From Arcanobacterium sp. (GTDB taxonomy: Bacteria; Actinomycetota; Actinomycetes; Actinomycetales; Actinomycetaceae), in NCBI GenBank assembly GCA_022778805.1, contig JALFSN010000008.1, positions 124,001 through 188,000 of the forward strand: 64,000 bases of DNA. Reading direction: 5' to 3'. Shown piece by piece: positions 37,785 to 45,918 of this stretch (its first letter is position 1; each line of letters begins with the position of its first letter). The position numbers and the translations under genes were made by a program. The notes beneath the pieces were generated by a model. It ran no database searches. It was not told the DNA's origin and worked only from the letters and a program-made list of their open reading frames with translations.

Positions 37785-38410
37785 CTGTAGATCACGGCGA
37801 CGATCAGCGTGCCGCTCTCACAAAGGAGATTGTGGCTCTTGAGTGGGCGATGTTTAGCACCGTCAATAATGTGGGTGGCCCAGCTGCGTGCCAGAGCCAG
37901 GATGAGACGTTCAGAATCATGCGCACGGCACAGTTCTCCACATGGTCACTGGAGACGCTCAGCAGTTACCATCGCGATATTCTTCAGGCTCAAGAGCAGG
38001 GACGCAATCTCATGACGGAGAAATATGCCCGCATGATGTCTGTCACCCATCCTGACGAGTATGCTCAGATCGAGTCTTCTCTGCCCGCCATCCCCCAGCG
38101 CGCTTTTGAGCTGGTCGATACAATTGCTGCTCAGCATGAAATGTGGGATAAGCAGGTGGCACAAGAGTTTCCGCATCTGCGCGGACGCGGACGTACCCGT
38201 GACGAAGAAGCCCAAGTAGGTGCCACTCCCACGGCAAACACGTATCTCGTCGGAGAGCTGCTAACGTATTCGCTGCCAACGCTGGAATGCGTCTTGCATG
38301 ACGTCGAAACAGCACTCACAAACGGCAAGAATCTCGTCCGCGACCAGCTTGAAGCTACCGTCACTCAGTATGGTTGGCCAGATCTGCAGACGGCAGAAGC
38401 TCACCAGTAA
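37772..38410 (+). CDS. DUF4125 family protein
   Basis: 212 residues, cytoplasmic. The N-terminal block EWAMFSTVNNVGGPAACQSQ, then FRIMRTAQFSTWS and NLMTEKYARMMSVTHP, is the recognisable core of DUF4125 proteins. No function is established for the family and no catalytic motif is evident. It is the last gene of the TPR-DUF4037-DUF4125 operon and overlaps the DUF4037 gene. A strong terminator follows 120 bases downstream. The constant company of these three genes next to a glycyl-radical enzyme suggests an accessory role there. Confidence 0.85.
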   Translation: MEDITVDHGDDQRAALTKEIVALEWAMFSTVNNVGGPAACQSQDETFRIMRTAQFSTWSLETLSSYHRDILQAQEQGRNLMTEKYARMMSVTHPDEYAQIESSLPAIPQRAFELVDTIAAQHEMWDKQVAQEFPHLRGRGRTRDEEAQVGATPTANTYLVGELLTYSLPTLECVLHDVETALTNGKNLVRDQLEATVTQYGWPDLQTAEAHQ

Positions 38411-38530
38411 AACGCTAAGCAGACGCGTGCTAATTACTGGCAAAACCGCCGCAGCCTTGCCAGTGAAACACTAACCCCGCAGACACTATGGCTGCGCACA
38501 ATAACTGAGGCAAGCCTGTCTGTGCATGAT

Positions 38531-38570
38531 GCGGCGGCGTTCAGCAAGTGAACGCCGCCGCTCTTTTCTG
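38531..38570 (+). terminator. Terminator of the TPR-DUF4037-DUF4125 operon
   Basis: A perfect 13-base stem (GCGGCGGCGTTCA and complement), five-base loop, then CTCTTTTC on the plus strand. Typical rho-independent terminator. Confidence 0.85.
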
Positions 38571-38604
38571 CCATATCTATTTCTGCCGTGAAGGTTGGCG
38601 GAAA

Positions 38605-38653
38605 GGCTGGCAGATTTTCACACATGACTGCACAAAGTGAAAATCCGCCAGCC
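38605..38653 (-). terminator. Terminator of the GRE-cluster minus-strand genes
   Basis: A 17-base stem with one mismatch (GGCTGGC-GATTTTCAC type arms at 38605-38621 and 38637-38653) lies 61 bases after the activase stop. On the minus strand it ends in GCCAGCCTTTCC. Confidence 0.7.
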
Positions 38654-38713
38654 TTATGGCGCCCGCCCGCGCCATCGGGGGCATCGGGGCTGCAGCGCCC
38701 CACTCTTCTCCTG

Positions 38714-39670
38714 CTAGAACGGCGTATCTGAGCCGACGTAGCAGTCGAGGCCAGCCCCGCGTATTTTCTGTGCAATGCCGTTCATCAGCTCGTCAGAGGG
38801 CGGGCGCAAATCGCGTGCATCATAGACCTTGCCAAGTTGCTCATATTTCGATTCGCCCAGCCGGTGGAAAGGCAACAGATTAACCTCATGGGCGCCAATG
38901 CTCTTGATAAAGTCAATCGAGGCTTGGATATTCTCATCGTCGTCGTTATAACCGACGACGACGGGAATGCGAATCACCTGACGGAGCTTGCCCTCTTTCG
39001 CCATGTCTGCGATGTGCGCGATGTTCTCCAGAATTTTCTTATTACTCTTGCCGGTGGCCCACTTGTGCTTTTCTGGATCCATCTGTTTGAGATCATTGAA
39101 GGCCCAATCCACGTTTTCATAGATCTGGCGTAAATGCTCCCATTCCCCCATGGATGAACTCTCGACGGCAGTGTGAATTCCCTGCTCGTGCAGCCGCCGC
39201 AAGAAGTTTGACACAAACCGGTATTGCTGAGCGATCTCTCCCCCGCCTACCGTGACTCCTCCGCCGTCACCCCAATAGCGTGAATCACGCTCGATTCTGT
39301 TCATGAGCTGATCGAGGGTATAAACCTCGCCAGCTATGGCGAGCGCATCGTGATAGCATCCCTCGGCGCACGGCATATCCTCGCAGTGGAGGCACTTACT
39401 ACGATCAATCGTGATATATGAATCTGGGCCATCTGCCGTAATCGCATCAAATGGGCAGATATGCCGATCAATGCACCCATGGCATTTGTCGCACTTCGAT
39501 CGGCGATACATAATCTCGCGGTGCATGTGCAGACTCTCAGGATTGCAGCACCAGTAGCACTGCAACGGGCATCCTTTGAAGAAGACCAGCGTGCGCGAGC
39601 CTGGCCCATCATGCACAGAAAAGCCTTGAATATCAAAGATCATTGCTTCATTATCGGGATCCAGTTTCAT
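38714..39670 (-). CDS. Glycyl-radical enzyme activating enzyme (radical SAM)
   Basis: Radical-SAM activase that abstracts a hydrogen from the glycyl-radical site of its partner enzyme. 318 residues. The SAM [4Fe-4S] motif is in FKGCPLQCYWCCNPES (C-x3-C-x2-C). A ferredoxin-like insert carries eight cysteines in two clusters: CDKCHGCIDRHICPFDA and CLHCEDMPCAEGC. This insert is found in activases of GRE dehydratases, decarboxylases and lyases but not in the short PFL activase. GGGVTVGGGEIAQQ and GYNDDDENI follow in the barrel. GGAAGAGG precedes the ATG. It follows the PucR gene by 42 bases and serves the GRE at 42883-45531. Confidence 0.96.
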   Translation of the reverse strand: MKLDPDNEAMIFDIQGFSVHDGPGSRTLVFFKGCPLQCYWCCNPESLHMHREIMYRRSKCDKCHGCIDRHICPFDAITADGPDSYITIDRSKCLHCEDMPCAEGCYHDALAIAGEVYTLDQLMNRIERDSRYWGDGGGVTVGGGEIAQQYRFVSNFLRRLHEQGIHTAVESSSMGEWEHLRQIYENVDWAFNDLKQMDPEKHKWATGKSNKKILENIAHIADMAKEGKLRQVIRIPVVVGYNDDDENIQASIDFIKSIGAHEVNLLPFHRLGESKYEQLGKVYDARDLRPPSDELMNGIAQKIRGAGLDCYVGSDTPF

Positions 39671-39712
39671 TGTAAACCTCTTCCTTCATGAGTTGTGCTC
39701 ATGATGCTGCCG

Positions 39713-41443
39713 CTAATGGCAAATCGGCGCACCCGAGCCCTGAGTTGCGGCGAGTAACGTATTGATACGCATGGCAAGCCAGACGGAACCTTTACCATCG
39801 ACGGTAGAAAGATCGACGGGCAACAGCTCAGAAATTTTGCCAATGCGATATCGCACAGTATTGACATGTACATTAAGTTTTTTGCTAGCAGCAGAGTAGG
39901 AGCCGCCAGTCTCCAGATAAGCAAAGAGAGTCTCCAGCAGCTCATCGCGGTATTCGGACTCCTGCCCCAGCAAGGGGCCGAGCATAAAATCCACATATTT
40001 GCGCGAAGCATCGGTGGAGCACAGCGCCGCCCTGAGAAAGAGATACGCACCGAGTTCGTCGTAACGAATCACCGTATCCGCGAGAGAGAACGTCTCAATA
40101 CATTTGAGCGCATACAGAGCGGTCTCCGCCGATTCGTGCGCCCCAGATATCCCTGTGCCACTCTGGCCGATGCCAGCGATGACGCCTTTCACTTTCAGCG
40201 CCGCACTCACCTGCTTGACGGCGTCCTCAATCAGAGCGGAATAGCGCTCAGCCGGACGCTTCTCACCTAAAAAGATCACTACGACCCCACGCTCCCACGC
40301 ACAGACGAAGTATTCTTCGCCTCGGGTGAGCGTGGCACGCAGATACTGCGTCACGTAGCTGATTGCCTTTCGCTCCTCTTCCCCGAAAAACGAAAATTCG
40401 GGAGCGAAATTTTTGGCTTTAGCGCCAAAAGCAATCATTGCCACGCGCATAGGCTGCACGTAATTAAGCCCGATGAGATCTGCTAGGCGAAGTGCTTTGC
40501 GCTCATTCAATTCCGGCTCGGAGATGGCGGCGAAGAAATCACTGCGAGAGATGAGCGAGGACGTCTCCACCATCACGTTTTGCGACATATCGACGGTGAG
40601 GACTTCGGCCAGTGAGGCGAAGAAATAGATCGTATCTGAGCAGATAGGCTCTGTTTCGCCTATCATGCACACGTAGCCGAGGTTCTCCCCCATATACGTA
40701 ATTCCAGCTACGACTAGTTGCCGCTCCGCTCCATGACTGTCCGTAATTGTATGGCTCACCAACACTTGCTCATCTGCCACGGCCATATCGGGCAGCGGAT
40801 CGCCCGTAGCCACCACCTTTTTGATTCCTTGCCGCAGCGTAGGCAAATCTATAGGTTCTTCTTCCGACTCAATAAATGATGCGCCTAAGAACGTGTAGTG
40901 GGCATCGACAATAGCGATCGGATAGTCAAGATACGCAGCCATTCGGCGGGCGTCATGAGCGAGCAGATGCGGCCCCGTGAGGTCGCGCACCATTTCGGCG
41001 AACAGCCGCGTGCGCTGCTGTTCACGCTCTTGGCTAGCCTCAAGAATCATCTGGAAAATAATTTCCGAGACTCTCCCTTGCACCACCCCATCTGGCAGTT
41101 CAATGATGGGAAAGCCCTCTTCATCTCCCAACTGAATCACTTCATCGGGGAGCTTTTTAAGATAACGGCGCGTCTTGATGGCCAGACAAGCTGCCCCGCT
41201 GTCGATGAGATCACGCACCCACTGGTACAGTCCCTCATTATCCACAGTGCCATCAGGACGCGCGAAGAGTCTCCCCACCCCGTGCACGAAGTCATTTCCG
41301 TTGAGCCAGCGGGCGATATCCGGAATCTCAGCTACCGTTACCGACGTCACGACCCGATCAAGATTGTCCGCTCCGCCGAGCACCTGAGCCCCATCAAACT
41401 CAGGCAGCTGTAAAATCTTCCGTACCGTTACGCCACCGTACAT
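39713..41443 (-). CDS. PucR-family transcriptional regulator
   Basis: 576 residues from ATG 41443 (AAAGGAG upstream; an earlier in-frame start gives eight extra residues). The N-terminal PucR ligand-type domain starts VRKILQLPEFDGAQVLGG and includes VTVAEIPDIARWL. A GGDEF-related middle region follows. The C-terminal PucR helix-turn-helix is clear: LFAYLETGGSYSAASKKLNV then HVNTVRYRIGKI. Such regulators sense catabolic substrates and usually activate the adjacent pathway. It sits between the MFS and activase genes, so it probably controls this cluster. The palindromes upstream of the GRE are candidate sites. Confidence 0.93.
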   Translation of the reverse strand: MYGGVTVRKILQLPEFDGAQVLGGADNLDRVVTSVTVAEIPDIARWLNGNDFVHGVGRLFARPDGTVDNEGLYQWVRDLIDSGAACLAIKTRRYLKKLPDEVIQLGDEEGFPIIELPDGVVQGRVSEIIFQMILEASQEREQQRTRLFAEMVRDLTGPHLLAHDARRMAAYLDYPIAIVDAHYTFLGASFIESEEEPIDLPTLRQGIKKVVATGDPLPDMAVADEQVLVSHTITDSHGAERQLVVAGITYMGENLGYVCMIGETEPICSDTIYFFASLAEVLTVDMSQNVMVETSSLISRSDFFAAISEPELNERKALRLADLIGLNYVQPMRVAMIAFGAKAKNFAPEFSFFGEEERKAISYVTQYLRATLTRGEEYFVCAWERGVVVIFLGEKRPAERYSALIEDAVKQVSAALKVKGVIAGIGQSGTGISGAHESAETALYALKCIETFSLADTVIRYDELGAYLFLRAALCSTDASRKYVDFMLGPLLGQESEYRDELLETLFAYLETGGSYSAASKKLNVHVNTVRYRIGKISELLPVDLSTVDGKGSVWLAMRINTLLAATQGSGAPICH

Positions 41444-41475
41444 CGCCCGCCAACTCCTTTGCTGCACTCGTCGTA

Positions 41476-42774
41476 TTATGAGCGCTTCTTTGGCTTAGCG
41501 AGCATGATGAAAATTGCGGCTAGCACGCAAAACACGCCCAGGTATGTAAACACCACTGTATAAGATTGTGTGGCATTAAGCACATAAGACGACAGCAGCG
41601 GGCCAACGAGGCCGCCCACGAACCCATAAGCGGTGAAGATGTAGCCGAAAATCAGTCCGAAATACTTCAATCCGAATAGATCCGTCCCCAGCGGAGCCGT
41701 GATAGCAAAGAGTGTGCCAAAGGCAAAACCTACGAGAGCACACAAGATGCAGAGCACCACGAAATTGTGAGTAAATGGCAGGAGGAAGTACCCGAGGGCA
41801 GCCAAGATAAAGCTGATCGCTCCCAGCAGATTCCGCCCCATCACGTCTGATAGTGCACCGGCCACGATCCGAGAGAACCCGTTGGTGAGGTTGAATGCGG
41901 TGAGCAATCCTACGGCTGCCACAGCATATCCAGCATCAGACAAGAACTCTCCGTATCCCGTGGAGAGAGTCACCATCGAAATGCCAGCAGCGCCCATGAA
42001 GCACCAGGCGAGCCAGATAAACCAGAACGAGCGCGTGCGCACAGCCACTTTGGGCTCCACGTCTGCAGCAGGAGCAGCGCCAGAATCCGAGGTGGCCACC
42101 CGTTCAAGCAGTTCCTCATGTGCGCGCCGCTGCTCGGGAGTGAGATTGCTACGCTCGGGCATCTCCGTAATCGCAGCTGCAATGAGATTGGTGACCACGA
42201 TCAACGCAATCGTGACCCAGCACATTCCGGCGTAACCCCAGGCATCGTACATAACCTTAAATAGTGGCGACATCACAGCAGCAGATAGGCCAAAGACGAG
42301 ATTGACGATGCCCGTCACCAATCCTCTGCGATGCGGGTACCAATTTTGCACGGTGGCGAGCGATGGCGAATAGACGAAGCACGAAGCCGTGCCGTTGAGG
42401 AAAGCGAAGAGGTATAGCATCCAGATATTTTGCGCATACGCCACCAGGAGCATACACACAAGCAAAATTGCAGTACCTACCAGATACGAGCGGCGGGTGC
42501 CTAACTTCATGTGCCATTTGCCGGCGAAGAACGTAAAGATACCGAGAGAGAAGATGACGAGGGTCATAATCCAGCCAAGTTCTCCCTCAAACTTCGCTGC
42601 CCAAATTGATTTCATGACGCCTGGGAAACCGAAAATCAGGGCACCAGACCAAAAAGTAGAGAGCGCTGCACCAATCACAGCGAGTCGCGCATGGCGATCA
42701 CGGCCAGCCATATCCACGGACGCTGCAGAGCTGCTGTCCGAAGAAATGGGGTCTTGAAGAGTAGACGTGGACAT
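41476..42774 (-). CDS. MFS transporter, OFA (oxalate/formate antiporter-like) type
   Basis: 432 residues with about 12 membrane helices after a Ser-rich cytoplasmic tail. GTRRSYLVG after helix 2 and the central cytoplasmic loop (ATSDSGAAPAADVEPKVAV) fit the MFS. VQNWYPHRRGLVTGIVNLVFG is the type of segment seen in OFA members, which exchange small carboxylates. It follows the GRE gene after an attenuator-like hairpin and is 32 bases before pucR. It likely imports the GRE substrate or exports the product, which points to a carboxylic acid. Confidence 0.92.
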   Translation of the reverse strand: MSTSTLQDPISSDSSSAASVDMAGRDRHARLAVIGAALSTFWSGALIFGFPGVMKSIWAAKFEGELGWIMTLVIFSLGIFTFFAGKWHMKLGTRRSYLVGTAILLVCMLLVAYAQNIWMLYLFAFLNGTASCFVYSPSLATVQNWYPHRRGLVTGIVNLVFGLSAAVMSPLFKVMYDAWGYAGMCWVTIALIVVTNLIAAAITEMPERSNLTPEQRRAHEELLERVATSDSGAAPAADVEPKVAVRTRSFWFIWLAWCFMGAAGISMVTLSTGYGEFLSDAGYAVAAVGLLTAFNLTNGFSRIVAGALSDVMGRNLLGAISFILAALGYFLLPFTHNFVVLCILCALVGFAFGTLFAITAPLGTDLFGLKYFGLIFGYIFTAYGFVGGLVGPLLSSYVLNATQSYTVVFTYLGVFCVLAAIFIMLAKPKKRS

Positions 42775-42821
42775 TGTTCATCCTGACAAGTACAAAAAAT
42801 AATATCTAGCGAAATAGCCGA

Positions 42822-42859
42822 GGGGTGTGGTTGGGGCTGAGACGCGCCAACCACACCCC
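42822..42859 (-). terminator. Hairpin between the GRE and MFS genes
   Basis: A perfect 13-base stem (GGGGTGTGGTTGG and complement) with a 12-base loop lies 23 bases after the GRE stop. ATTATTTTTTG follows about 25 bases later on the minus strand. It would end most GRE transcripts, leaving a fraction to read into the transporter, regulator and activase genes. Confidence 0.75.
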
Positions 42860-42882
42860 CTAGCTGGATTGAGAGTGAAGAA

Positions 42883-45531
42883 TTAGATCTCCTCGTATTC
42901 GGTACGAGCGATCAACTCATCCTGAATCGGCTTAGCCACTTCCACCCAGTACTGAGTGAAACCAGCTACGCGTACCAGCAGATTACGGTACTGATCTGGT
43001 TTCTTCTGTGCATCCTTGAGCATGCGCGAATCCACCACGTTGAACTGGATATGATATCCGCCTTGATCCATGAACGCCTTAATCATCTGCAGCATCTTCT
43101 TGGAGCCTTGTGCCCCTTTGATAGAAGCTGGATGCACTTTCATGTTGAGCTGAGTGTTCTTGAAATCAGAGTGATCAATCGACACAGCTGAATTCAGCAC
43201 AGCGTACGGGCCATTCAAGTCGGTGCCTGGATATGGCGACTGTCCGCCGTCAGCGAGCGTCACGCCGGCGAGACGTCCATCTGGAGAAGCGATATCGGCT
43301 TGTCCCAGCGGACCGTGAGTAGACGTCGATAGCATCGAGCCTACCCACTTACGACCGAAGACGTCCGTCGTGGATTCAGCAGCATCGCGGAAGGTGTGCG
43401 ACACCTGCACATAGATATCATCCACGTAGTGATCGTCATTGCCGAACTTCGGCGCGCGCATGCACAGAGCATGGATGCGCTCCCAGTCAGGATTCGACTC
43501 TTTCTTCTCCTGCTCCATCATGGAGAAGTTCCCCGTGATGAGAGCCGATTCGTAGCCGAAGTTGTTCAGCATAGCGTCTTTGAGATCATCAAGAGTGAAA
43601 GCGTGATCCTCATAGACGTTCTTCTTCAGAGAGGCCAGCGAGTTGGCCGCATTTACCTGGCCAGTAATCCAGGTGGTGAAGCAGCGGTTGTAGCGGTTAC
43701 CCTCGTGATCGATATCTGCGCCTTTCTCCAGGCAGTCGCTGGTGAGAGCGGAGAACAGAATCGGCTGATCGATTTCAAAGGCAGACTTCGTCTTGAAGTT
43801 GTAGAGCTCTTGGAAGATGCGCGTGACTTCGAAGAACTTCTCCTTGAATTCATCCATCACCTGATCAAATGTATCGAGTGGCAGATGCTTCTCTGGGAAG
43901 ACCTGAATGCCCGTGCGCGGATCCTTGCCATCGAAGAGCACCAGCTCGAGAATCTTTGGCACGTTGATGAAGTTAATGCCGGAGGACGAGTAGGCACCGG
44001 CACCTACTTTTCCATACGCGATAGCGCCAGGCTGAATCTCCAAGCAGCCACCGACTGACCACGAGCGAGCATCCTCAATCGTGATGTGTTCGTCTTGGAA
44101 GTACTTCATGCAGTACTCAATGCCCACGCGGTTATTGACCCACGCCGGCATACCAGCGCCGGTCTTGTTGCACTCAATGGCTTTGTTCAGGAACGCATTC
44201 GAGAGTTTGCCATCGTAGAGCACCGTCAGCGTCGGAGAAACCGTCGGCATATTGATGCACGCCTGCAAGAAGAGCATTTCCAGCTCATTATCGCCAGCTG
44301 TGCCATCTGGGTTTTGCCCGCCAAGGCAGATGTTGTTGAAAGTGTTGCCTGCGAGGATACCCGTCGTAGCGGTCGAGGTAGCGATCTCCAGCTCGGTGTA
44401 CTTCACACGCATGCACTCCAACACTTCGAGAGTGAAGTCGCGGGTGATCCGGCCTTCATCGATATCTTTCTTCCAGTACGGATAGAGAACGGCGCCCAAA
44501 CGCCCTGGGGAGAAGCCGGAGCCTTGCATTTCGTTGTAGACCTCAAGCTGAGCCGTCCAGTGCAACTGGACTGCCTCCATAAACGTGCGCGGCGGATTCT
44601 CCACTACCCACTCCAGGCGATCAGCAATATCGAGATACTCCTGCTTCTGCTGTGGATTGCTCTCCGCGTCAGCGAGACGCCGAGCCTCGGCCACATACTT
44701 GCGCATCCAGGTCTGTACGCCCTCAATGGTGGCAATTGTGCCGAGCCAGAAAGCTACTTTATCGACGTTCTTGCCGTCGTGGCAGTTCTCCTCGATCAGT
44801 TCGCGGCAGCGCTTCTTCATGCCCTCAAAGCCCAGGGTGAAGACTACTGCGTAGGAGTTCACGGAACGCCCGTGGCGGTTGCCATACTCCATGTCGGAGC
44901 TCATCAGCACGGCATCCTTGAACTTCACTAGAGTGTCGTACTCAGGATGCATCTTGCCCCACATCCAGGAGGTCTCTTCTACCGACGTATTTTCCCAATA
45001 CTTGCAGGCTTCCAGCATGCCTTCGTACTCTTCCCGAGGCAGGCCATACCGCTTAGAAATGGAAATGAGATCTTCCGTATCTTCCGCGACGACGCCGCCG
45101 CCAGTGGCCAAGATCGTCACATCTTCGAGAGCCTTGTTGGAAGCGCGGCCGCTGAGGCGCTGAGCCCGCTCTTCCTCTTGCAAAATAGCGCTATTAGCCG
45201 TCCACGGCACCAGCGATGCGCCGCGCACGTAACGGTTGCGGCTCATCACAATCAATTCGCCAGGGCGGATGTTTGGCTCCAAAGCGGAGAATGCCGCTTT
45301 GAATGCCAGACCACGGCGCAGTACCGGATGATTGCCCTTCGCAGCTTCCCAGGCTTTCGTGTACTCGATCGGGAATGTGCAATCGAGCATCAACTTGGCG
45401 TTGTAGTAATCTTGAATCAATTTTTCAGCACGTGGGCTAGCCTTGCCCTTTACCTCACGGTCAGATACTTCCTCTGGTCGCTCACCGTAGGTAAACGTCA
45501 AATCTGACGTCTCGTTTTCCACAGCAGTCAT
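42883..45531 (-). CDS. Glycyl-radical enzyme (PFL-like; possible arylacetate decarboxylase or dehydratase)
   Basis: Oxygen-sensitive radical enzyme of 882 residues. The start is ATG 45531 with AAGGAG eight bases upstream. The PFL N-domain extends to about 640. The active-site Cys is in WSVGGCLEIQPGA (C496, with Glu at 498). The C-terminal glycyl-radical motif is RVAGFTQYW (G857), preceded by SPDGRLAGVTLADGGQSPYP and NGPYAVLNSA. The C-x-E motif separates it from pyruvate formate-lyase (adjacent Cys pair) and groups it with dehydratases, lyases and arylacetate decarboxylases. Length and the CLE sequence fit the decarboxylases best, but no small HpdC-type subunit gene is next to it. The neighbouring OFA-type carboxylate transporter supports an acid substrate. 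GRE membership is certain; the substrate is inference. Confidence 0.96.
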   Translation of the reverse strand: MTAVENETSDLTFTYGERPEEVSDREVKGKASPRAEKLIQDYYNAKLMLDCTFPIEYTKAWEAAKGNHPVLRRGLAFKAAFSALEPNIRPGELIVMSRNRYVRGASLVPWTANSAILQEEERAQRLSGRASNKALEDVTILATGGGVVAEDTEDLISISKRYGLPREEYEGMLEACKYWENTSVEETSWMWGKMHPEYDTLVKFKDAVLMSSDMEYGNRHGRSVNSYAVVFTLGFEGMKKRCRELIEENCHDGKNVDKVAFWLGTIATIEGVQTWMRKYVAEARRLADAESNPQQKQEYLDIADRLEWVVENPPRTFMEAVQLHWTAQLEVYNEMQGSGFSPGRLGAVLYPYWKKDIDEGRITRDFTLEVLECMRVKYTELEIATSTATTGILAGNTFNNICLGGQNPDGTAGDNELEMLFLQACINMPTVSPTLTVLYDGKLSNAFLNKAIECNKTGAGMPAWVNNRVGIEYCMKYFQDEHITIEDARSWSVGGCLEIQPGAIAYGKVGAGAYSSSGINFINVPKILELVLFDGKDPRTGIQVFPEKHLPLDTFDQVMDEFKEKFFEVTRIFQELYNFKTKSAFEIDQPILFSALTSDCLEKGADIDHEGNRYNRCFTTWITGQVNAANSLASLKKNVYEDHAFTLDDLKDAMLNNFGYESALITGNFSMMEQEKKESNPDWERIHALCMRAPKFGNDDHYVDDIYVQVSHTFRDAAESTTDVFGRKWVGSMLSTSTHGPLGQADIASPDGRLAGVTLADGGQSPYPGTDLNGPYAVLNSAVSIDHSDFKNTQLNMKVHPASIKGAQGSKKMLQMIKAFMDQGGYHIQFNVVDSRMLKDAQKKPDQYRNLLVRVAGFTQYWVEVAKPIQDELIARTEYEEI

Positions 45532-45605
45532 GTTTTCTCTCCTTGAACCCTTCATCGGATTACTCCTCAATTGCGCAGATGGCCTCATTGCCGCCTGCTT
45601 CTTGA

Positions 45606-45672
45606 GTTACTTTTAACTTAGGAAAACTGCTATATGCTCGCATCAGAGATTCTCACAAAGGTTATTTGTAAC
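45606..45672. promoter_or_regulatory. Two GTTA-N4-TAAC palindromes upstream of the GRE gene
   Basis: GTTACTTTTAAC at 45606-45617 and GTTATTTGTAAC at 45661-45672 have identical half-sites. Their centres are 55 bases apart, close to five helical turns, and they lie 75-141 bases before the GRE start. This looks like a pair of sites for a dimeric regulator, possibly the PucR protein or an anaerobic regulator. No confident -10/-35 was fixed. Confidence 0.55.
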
Positions 45673-45735
45673 ATTTGGAGCACATCCACAAGAGCGGGAC
45701 TTAAGTGATAATTTTACGTTTTTCACAATACGGCT

Positions 45736-45772
45736 GTGGTGGGGTCAGCGCACGGGGCGCTGACCCCACCAC
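45736..45772 (-). terminator. Terminator of the rpoB-rpoC operon
   Basis: A perfect 16-base stem (GTGGTGGGGTCAGCGC and complement) with a five-base loop lies about 147 bases after the rpoC stop. The T-run on the minus strand is poor, but the stem is the strongest in the window. Confidence 0.7.
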
Positions 45773-45918
45773 TTTCACTGCTCCGAGAGCGAGCTATACT
45801 CGGAATTTTCCGAACTGAGCACGCCCAAAACTTCCTGAACGATGCTCAGACTCTCCCGAGCTACTACTGCTCAAGCAGCCTCACCAGGAACCGCCTAGAC
45901 ATCCTTCCCAGAAAACTC

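Noticed and set aside
42775..42882. Small HpdC-like subunit gene next to the GRE
   Set aside because: The gap is 108 bases, filled by a hairpin; no Cys-rich frame of about 80 codons exists on either side of the GRE.
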